From: Morinoia aosen
Lineage: Eukaryota > Arthropoda > Malacostraca > Amphipoda > Talitridae
Direction: 5' to 3'
Length of the DNA: 64,000 nt
Assembly (NCBI GenBank): GCA_030386875.1
Contig: CM059566.1
Span: 35,748,068 to 35,812,067, forward strand
Each line of letters opens with the position of its first letter. Positions within the stretch are counted from its first letter, which is position 1. Under the pieces are notes generated by a model. The model had not been told where the DNA came from. It ran no database searches and was given only the letters and a program-made list of their open reading frames with translations. This document shows, piece by piece, positions 53,801 to 62,800 of the stretch. A program made the translations under genes and the position numbers.

Positions 53801-56800
53801 ATCGGAGGATAGAATCTCGAGCCGATGGTTTGAATTCCAGGAAAAAGTGGAGAATATTTCAGCCTGAATCCAATATACCTCAGATTAGCTGCGTATCATG
53901 CGGTGTGGTAAATTAGCACTGGTCTATTTGATAAAATCTATCCTAGTCAATTAAAGAGGGAATTTAGGCACAATGTATACCCCCCACACACTGCGCTAGC
54001 TGCAACAAGATTGAAAGAAGTTTAAGAATTACGATAAAATTTAAAGGAGGAGGTCAAAAGTCCCGAACAAACAATGCAGCAGTGAACAGGAAAAAAGGAG
54101 ATCCGTAACAAAACAAAAACGTAATGTATTTTACCCAGAATCAGGCCTCCCTAACCTTCTGCTCGGAACCTCATTTTCTTCAGAGAATTTCCAATTACAA
54201 AAATGCTGCAAATAATGTTGCAAGGTCCCAGGACGCTTGAAACCGACCATTAGGATTATTCAAACCAATTTAGCACAATTGAATACAGATAAGAAGACGT
54301 ATGATGGAATTAAAGAAAAAAATAGAGTAATCAATAAAAATCACTGATAAAATTTTATTCCCCACAGAAGTAATTCAAAACGATTACTTTCCGTTTTTAA
54401 ATTTAGAATATGAGGAAATAATTGCATTACACGTTGACAGAAAGTTTAAAACTTATGTTATTTTGCCAAATGCGTGAAAAATATAAACCAAGTTTCGCGC
54501 ATAGATTCACCAAGACTAGCTATACATCTATCATCTGACTTATTTTATTTAAAAATACATAATGCCTAATATATGAAATAAATTATACATAACGTATTCT
54601 ATGCCTATAGAATGTGATGAATAAATTAATATACGTGAAACATTATGATTAAAACATTATACAAAATGAAATTTGTACTCGTGAAAAAAATGCTTAAAAC
54701 GTAATATAAGTATGAAACCTATTTTAAAAATGTAATTGCAATATTCATTTACGCCATATTTTAGACATAATATGCTTAAAACGGTATACATGTAGAACGT
54801 TATTTGTATACGTGAACCAATGTATTATGTTTCAAACGTAATATAAATTAAAAAGTTTTTTAAATGTACTTTGCATTATGCGTCGTACGACACCAAATTA
54901 TTTTGAGCATATTGTGTTCAAAACGTTATTTGTAAACGTGAATCACATTTAGCTCAAAACTTAATATAACAAACTAAAACATTTGTACGAACTAAATATT
55001 TGCACAAAAATGTAATTTGCAGTATGAATCACTGGACACCTTCGTTTGCTACGTAACGCCCGCCAGCGACCAACCCGCACCAGGAGTATTCCGACGCATG
55101 ACGTGATACCAGCGTCATCTCGGTGACGTCATCGCCGGCAGGAAATGGCAGGATGACTGTAAGACACTCGTGCGTGTACGAAAATATTGATTACGCATGT
55201 ATGACCTCTACTGTTCGTAAGGACTGAGAAAAACTTGGTGTATGGACATCATGATGAAGTCGCATGTGGTTGGAAAATTTAATCAGTAAAGGGTCTTTAT
55301 TATGTTGAGACATTTTGTAGATCGATGTTTTATTCTTTCCTTATTGGAGATAAACTTTTCCTTTTCATTTTCCATGCAAAAATCGATTGGGTTATTCGTT
55401 GAGCCCGATTAATCCCATAGAGAGATGAGACCTGTACAAAGAGCCGAGTAAATTATTTGCTGTACATGACAATTGTTGTATAGTCGACGAAGGAAGAGCT
55501 GAAAATTGATCGAATTACAATATTACAAAATAATTTCAACATTTTGGTAAACTTATCGCCTTATTTTTTTCCATCTGCTGCTATCACGGCAGACCTAAAT
55601 ATCCTGCGAGCAATTAAAAAAAAACATCGTGAAGACACTTCTTTTGAGCCAATTATAAAAACTGGCCAAAAAATCGAGTTAGTGACTGCAGGTCGGTTAG
55701 CAGCATTATTAAAATCCCTCCAGCGACCACCAGTTGGTGTCTCGCAGGAAACTTCCGCTATATCGCTACGACGACGTCAATTTTAATATTCGTCGCAAGA
55801 CTGCAAAGGACGGGATGATGTCACCGCTATAGCAGGCGCAGTGGGCAAGGAATGTGTCGGTCTCGAGCTGGTCTGGCTGGCTACTCGAGGAGGAGGTATG
55901 GGTACGGTAGAAGAAACAAGATAGGGTCAAACCAGCCATTTTTTTTGGTCGTGTGTAGCAATGCTGACGTCGTGGCAACGAACCAATAGCAGCGTTCATA
56001 TTGCATCTGACAACACTACAAGCCCCAAATCTTAGGCCACTATTGGCCTAACGACATGGCGCAATGGTGACGTTATAAAGTTTGTTTCAAATAAAGCCGT
56101 TCTATTGGCTAGCCGAACAAAAGGTGTATTTCCCCTACAGAAATGACTCTACCTTCTTTCCTCTACCGTGATATGGGTTGCTTTCTTCCTGCAACTTCTA
56201 TTCTACGAGTCTTATATTACGGAGCACGAAGTAGTGATCTTGGGTACGTGTCAACCTCACAGGAGTGTTCTTGTTGATGCTGAAGGGTGGTGGGCAGCGT
56301 GTTGTCGGGTGGTGGGCAGCGTGTTGTCGGGTGGTGGGCAGCGTGTTGTCGGGTGGTGGGCAGCGTGTTGTCGGGTGGTGGGCAGCGTGTTGTCGGGTGG
56401 TGGGCAGCGTGTTGTCGGGTGGTGGGCAGCGTGTTGTCGGGTGGTGGGCAGCGTGTTGTCGGGTGGTGGGCAGCGTGTTGTCGGGTGGTGGGCAGCGTGT
56501 TGTCGGGTGGTGGGCAGCGTGTTGTCGGGTGGTGGGCAGCGTGTTGTCGGGTGGTGGGCAGCGTGTTGTCGGGTGGTGGGCAGCGTGTTGTCGGGTGGTG
56601 GGCAGCGTGTTGTCGGGTGGTGGGCAGCGTGTTGTCGGGTGGTGGGCAGCGTGTTGTCGGGTGGTGGGCAGCGTGTTGTCGGGTGGTGGGCAGCGTGTTG
56701 TCGGGTGGTGGGCAGCGTGTTGTCGGGTGGTAGCTCGTTAGAAACAATTTTTTCGAACAAACAACCGGCGAAAGGATTATATAAAGTCCAAACTGGTGCA

Positions 56801-59800
56801 AAGGTTAATAAACACCAAATGAAATGAGAGGTATTGCATCAAAATTTAGGAAATAATAACAAAAGAATAGAATAGAATTTGGCGACAGAAGCGAGCCGTG
56901 TAACCTGTTTTTGATTTGCTACCCTGGTCACGTGCCGTCAACCAGGCACAGGCACCAGGACAAGAGAGGAAACTAAAATTTCACACCATCAACTTCCGTT
57001 CACAAACACCAGAACATTTGCCTTCGCGCAGTCACACAAATTAAGCAGAAATTTCCCAGAAGTCTGGTCCCATAACTTGACAGGATATTGATTAAAAATT
57101 AGATGTTAGTTGAAGCCGCCTCACTAACCGCAACAAAGGCGTTCCAAAGAGAGGAAGGAAGAAGGCGCCATTAAGTATGGAGTCAAGTGAACGCAGAATA
57201 TATGCACAAGGTGCATACAGTGAAGTTGAGAAAGATGCTTACGAAACATGATAAAAAATTAAGAAGAAAGTAGTGGATGCTGGAAAATAGGACAGCAGTG
57301 AACTGAGAAAAGATGGTCCGTAACAAAACAAAATGAAACTAATTTATTTCAACAACAGGAATGCCTTCCTAACCCTTAGTTCGGGACTTCACATATTCCT
57401 CCTGAGAGCGCTAATTCCAATATATACAATAGTTTTCTCCCCCTGAGAGACTTCTTGATGAAAGCAATCGGGGAAACAATGTTACTAAACGCAACCAACC
57501 TCTTAACAGCAGGCCGAAACTGCTCGGCAATTAGGAGCTTTGTTGAGCTTCAGAGACCGGGTAGCAGGTACACCACAGGCCGCAAAGCAACATCTGCTCA
57601 GCCGAGGTGCTTGACTGCTTGCCAAGTCAGCTGCTCTCCCTCACCAAGCAACACAAAAATGTGCCTAGTTTCATCGTCTTCAAGTCTTTACGGTTCAGTC
57701 ATTGGGTGAAATTCTACCCCATAATTCGATGGGCAAAAATTCACGAGCGTGAGACGAATTCGAGCACATATGTCCTACAAAAACCAGAACAGAGTATTTA
57801 TTTTCCGTATCGGTAATACCTGTAATTATTTCCAGTATCGTTAGTAACCAGTAATACCTCAATTTTGCTTGAAATTAAATGCTGATGATATTTTTAAGAT
57901 GGTATTACTGATACGGGAAAATAAATAGTCGGTTCGGGTTTTTGTGGGACATACTGTATACAACTGCGGATTAAATACTGCATTAACTCAAGGGTCGCGA
58001 GAAACATCCCTTATTTCACGAGGTAAAAGTCCTTCGAGAGGTGAAAATTTAGGAAGAGTAGACTTCGATCACGTACGATGTACAGCTCTAACTTTTGTCC
58101 TACATGAAATAAAGGGTAATGAGAAAGTTCTGCTCTCGTAAAATCCAGTTCATGGCACTAGATTTCAGGGTTTTTCTAACAGAACAAGTTCGTTTAGATT
58201 TCAATGATCACAAATCAGCGTTCATTAGAAATACAGAATATTCAAGCAAATTCAAGTCTCGTGTATTCAGTCCATCACGTGAGAGAGTTCTCTCTCTCAG
58301 ACCGCCTCCCACTGGCGGCAGCCGCTGAGGTCTATAAATAAGATGCCACGCCCTGCTCCGTTATACACCATCAGACCAGCCATTATCAAGCTCCCAATTC
58401 TGGTATCTCTGATACCAATGTTATCAATAGAACGCTTTTTTTTGTATGTCGAATAGACCAGCCATCATCAAGCTCCCAATTCTGGTATAACTGATACAGA
58501 TTCCCTCTCTGAAGCTCCCTTCATTATAGACGCAGTTAATGGACTTTTTCCCAAGTCCCCCTTCTATTAGCAGTACTGACATTAGATCATTCATAGTCGC
58601 GTAAAGATCAACATATTTTCAGGATGAACTAAACCCCAGGTATAGGATCAACAAAACCTTGAGTTGAACTGCAAAAATGGCATTTTAGATGACCAAAACC
58701 CTGTTTCATAAAGACCAAAACCAAGCTTTTTTTAACGGGCCTAGTCCCTTAAACAATGTTCATAGATCGCCATAAAATTGCTACCGGGGTGTCTGGAATG
58801 ACCCGTAAAATTGCGTCAAATATGGACGCTGAAAATTTAGAAGAAAATTTAAGGGTAAAATTGGACTTAACATTCGTTAGAACATCAAGTATTTAGCTCA
58901 TTTTACCTCACCTTAGAATCTTTTTAGCTCAGTACGGCCATAGTGTTGGGATGGTTTCGATATTAGTAAAGCAAAATAGCCATTTACTGCATGGGACAGG
59001 ACACAACAATCCCATCGAATGTTTGAATGGCTTGCAGTTGATTGCTGGTAACATAATGAAACGGTAGAAATAATGAAAAACAACCAAAACAACCAAAACA
59101 ACCCCACGGAAGAATTAGTGAGACAAACACTCCAGTAACTAACTGAGGTGACCCACCGGTGGTCACTGAGGGGATTTTCATAATGCTTCTGACCGACCAG
59201 CAATCACTCAATTTCGTCAAATGCTTAACAATGAAAGATAAATGAAGGCGCGATCTATCTGATGTTCGTTATTTTCAAAAATTGAACCCTAAAATTACAC
59301 TAACTCTAATTTGAGTTCAACATGGAACTTCAGCCGTTAAACCCTTCGCACTTACCGAGTGAACTAAACCTCGTTTGCTGGACACCCGTCTGGGTGACAT
59401 TGGTGCAAAGCAAAGAGACGGTCTGCTCAGCCTGGGGGGCTGAAGGGGGGAGCTGGGGGATTGAGAAGAGGGGGGGAGGCTAAAGGGGGGGGGGGGGTTG
59501 AGGCTGAGGTGTGAGAGGGGAGAGGCGCCCCCGCTTTTGCTCCTCAAGGTCACGGGAAATTTTTGCCAGTTCATTGACTTGTTTAGTTTCAGTTCTTCAC
59601 AAATTCAAACTGATGAGCTTTAGTAGAAATTAGAAGTTCCTGTTTCGGCGTTTATAAGATGTTCTTGAAAGTTTTTTAAAAGTTCTGAAGTATTTGACAA
59701 GTCAATGATGGTAATTTAGACATATTTGACTTCACTTTCGTCCAAGTTCAACTGAATTTGCGAAATAAGACAATGACGTTAGGCGAATTAAAGTACGACC

Positions 59801-62800
59801 TATGATGTATAAATGAAACCCTTTGAATTCAATGCAGCGTAGGTACAGAATGTGCACTCGACTAGTTACTAATATTCTTCTTGAAAAAAAAATAGCCCAG
59901 CTCATAAGCTTGCAACACTAAATTAAACGCACGCCACAGGAATGTTTTGTGACGTAATAGGGTTATTTTAAATATTAAAATTGTGTTACATGGCAAACAA
60001 TATGGAACAATGCTGAGAACAATAGTATTAAAATAACAATACTGAACAATATGGAGCAATCCTGTTTGACATATTGTTTTCCAAAACAATATGTCAAATA
60101 GAACAAGACCCATGCATTCAAATATTCATTGCAGGGAAGTCGATAGCAGGCAGTTCGATGCTTTTTAACGCCACACCTTACCCGAGAATACGTCGTATGT
60201 TCTCTTGAACAGCGTGCGATGATGGAAAAGCAAGCTCCACACCTCACATGAACGCACGGCGTATTTTCGTCGCATTTAATGCATTTTTCAAACCTAGAAC
60301 ATACGTTTGAACTATATACGGGCGCATGAACGTGCAGCGATGGAACAGCAAACTTGGGATTGCATTTTTTCGCACCGTACATAAACATATGGCGTATTTT
60401 CGTCGCATTAATACATTTTTCACATTTCTAACATACGCTCGCACAACCTGCGCGTGAACGTTAACGCCTCACTCGAACTTACGCTTGAACTATAAACGTG
60501 CGCATGCATGAACGTGCTATGATGGAAAAGCGAGCTCGCGAATGCGTTTTTGCGCTCATGGCTGCGACCGCCGCGCAACCGACGGCGCTTCCTGTGGCTG
60601 ATCGCATTGCGGAGGACGGACCAGCGTCTGCGTTTGGTTGTGTCCCAAGTGGCGGTCTCGAGCTCTGCTGTTTTGGCTCCACAGCAGGGAGGGGCTAACT
60701 TTTCCACCCGTGGACCACATGCCTTAATCTTCTTTACCTAATAATACCTTTGGTGTTTTTATTTACTATTTATTTGTATATTTGGTTGGTGTCAGCTTCT
60801 TCCGTCTCTGTGACGCTCATGAGGATGCTTATTTATTCATTTATTTATACATTTCTCTGGTGTTCGCTTCACCCATCTCTCTGTCACGCTCTTAAAGGAA
60901 GCTTAATGACCGTATCTGTGATACGAGTTCCACAATAAGTACAAGAATATTTTCATCGTAGGTGCTATTGGGATGGATATATTTGTTTGCCATCCACATC
61001 TGGAAGATTCATCTAACGAAAAAATCAAGTCAATCCAGTCATTTTTGACGGGTCGTGTGCACTTATATCAAACAAACGTCAAAATAAATTAGTGTTAATG
61101 CTTACATTGACCTTGAGTGGAAGCAGTGTTGTTAATCACCCTTTAGTTTGCTTACCTGTGATCTATTCATCGAAAGGGATCTATGGAATACTGTTGTGCA
61201 AATAGTGCTTTTATTACAAGGACTTGTGGGGTACTTGTGCTGTTCTTCTATTCATACCAGAGCTATGGAGCATATGTTTAGTCTGGTCATTCAAGCGAAC
61301 CTATCAAACATTTGTAGCAGAGCAGCAGCAATGAAGTTCTTCTGCAATCCTTTCATTAGAAACTAGTGTACACAGCCTGTCAGAAATGATGGAATTTGAC
61401 ATTTTTCTTGCACAAATCCTCCAGATGTGGATGGAAAAAAATATGTCCCTCCTCATAGTACCCGAGATTAAAATTTCTTGTAATTGTGCACTGGTGAAAC
61501 TCGTATCACAGATACGGTCATTTTGCTGCTTCAAACCTAATCAAAGAAATTTCTTAAAATGCGTACACCAAACATATACATTAATAAATATGCACACCAT
61601 GGGTATATTTATGCAAGATAGGAACTGTGGAGTGCTAGTTCATTCGTTATAATTTCAAAATTAAGGATGCAGAAAATTCTTTCCGTAGGCCGCAGCCGGC
61701 CTGCTCGACGCTTGGGTAACGAAATTCAACTGTTGGATCTTTATAAACATTCCAATTGAAATTTTTCTGTGACTATTATTTCCACTTAAAAGACTGCAAA
61801 GCAAGGTAGCTCTATATCGATTGGCATTTATAAGAAATTAAACCGTTTTCCGTTTATAGACTGAATATAATAATTACTCAAATTATTTATATTTAATTAT
61901 ATGAATTAAGTTATATGGAAATCTGAAAATGATCAAGCGTTCCAGTGCAGCACATGTGCAGCGCTAAATAATTTTGGGTTTCACATTCTGTAAGTACCTC
62001 TCTTTAAAATATTATAGTAAGATTTATTATATTATTATATTATACTTCGGTCAATGTGAAGTTTAATGCAATCACGGAAAATAATAATGCCGATCCCAGG
62101 AATCACTAAAGGAACACATTTCAGAACGTTTTCCATGAATGACATTCTGCTCGCTGATGCGTTATTTTCGAATAATTGAACTTTGAAGTTGGCCTTGGCG
62201 CCAAAGGAAGCTAGCGCGTGAAACGGAATTTAATTAATAACGGAAGCTATTTCAAACGTAAAGAGGTTGGGTCGTGAGGAGGAGGCACAGTTCTTCTAGT
62301 GAAAATTATAAATAAAGCTTCTAACCCACCCATTAGGGTGACGACCGCAATCTTGTTGACATCGGTTCCAAAATGGCGGCGCCCATGGTGGTCGCCATGT
62401 TAGACCCGATGTAAACAAGATTGCGGTCGTCACCCTAATGGGTGGTTTAGAAGCTTTATTTATACTTTTCACTGAAAGAACTGTGGCTACCCCTCACGAC
62501 CCAACCTCTTTACGTTTGTAATAGGGGGTTAGCTTCCGTTTTTAATTAAATTACGCTCGCTTCCTTGTGCGCGCGACGGCCAACTTCAACGTTCAATAAT
62601 TCGAAAATAACGCATCAGCGAGCAGAATGTCGTTCATGAAAAACGTTCTTAAATGGGTTCCTTTAGTGATTGCTTGGAATATAATTATCAATTTCCGTGA
62701 TTGCATTAAACTTCACATTGACCTATACTTCTCCTATAGGATTTTAAAAAAGCTTAACTATACTAAAATATGTTCCCTTGCTCCCTTTCATGCGTTTTCT

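Noticed and set aside
56168..56827. 219-residue Gly/Val/Trp-rich frame and antisense Pro/Thr frames
   Set aside because: Products of 20 identical 22-bp units, open on both strands.
57455..57816. 84- and 69-codon frames
   Set aside because: They begin within a dispersed repeat, overlap in two frames and lack splice signals.
60560..60700. GC-rich exon of FAMeT or a nested gene
   Set aside because: Open on both strands with no phase-compatible splice sites and no recognised motif.
59975..60707. Cys-rich minus-strand frames resembling zinc-binding protein
   Set aside because: The cysteines recur with the ~142-bp DNA repeat, not with a zinc-finger spacing, and no splice sites link them to FAMeT.
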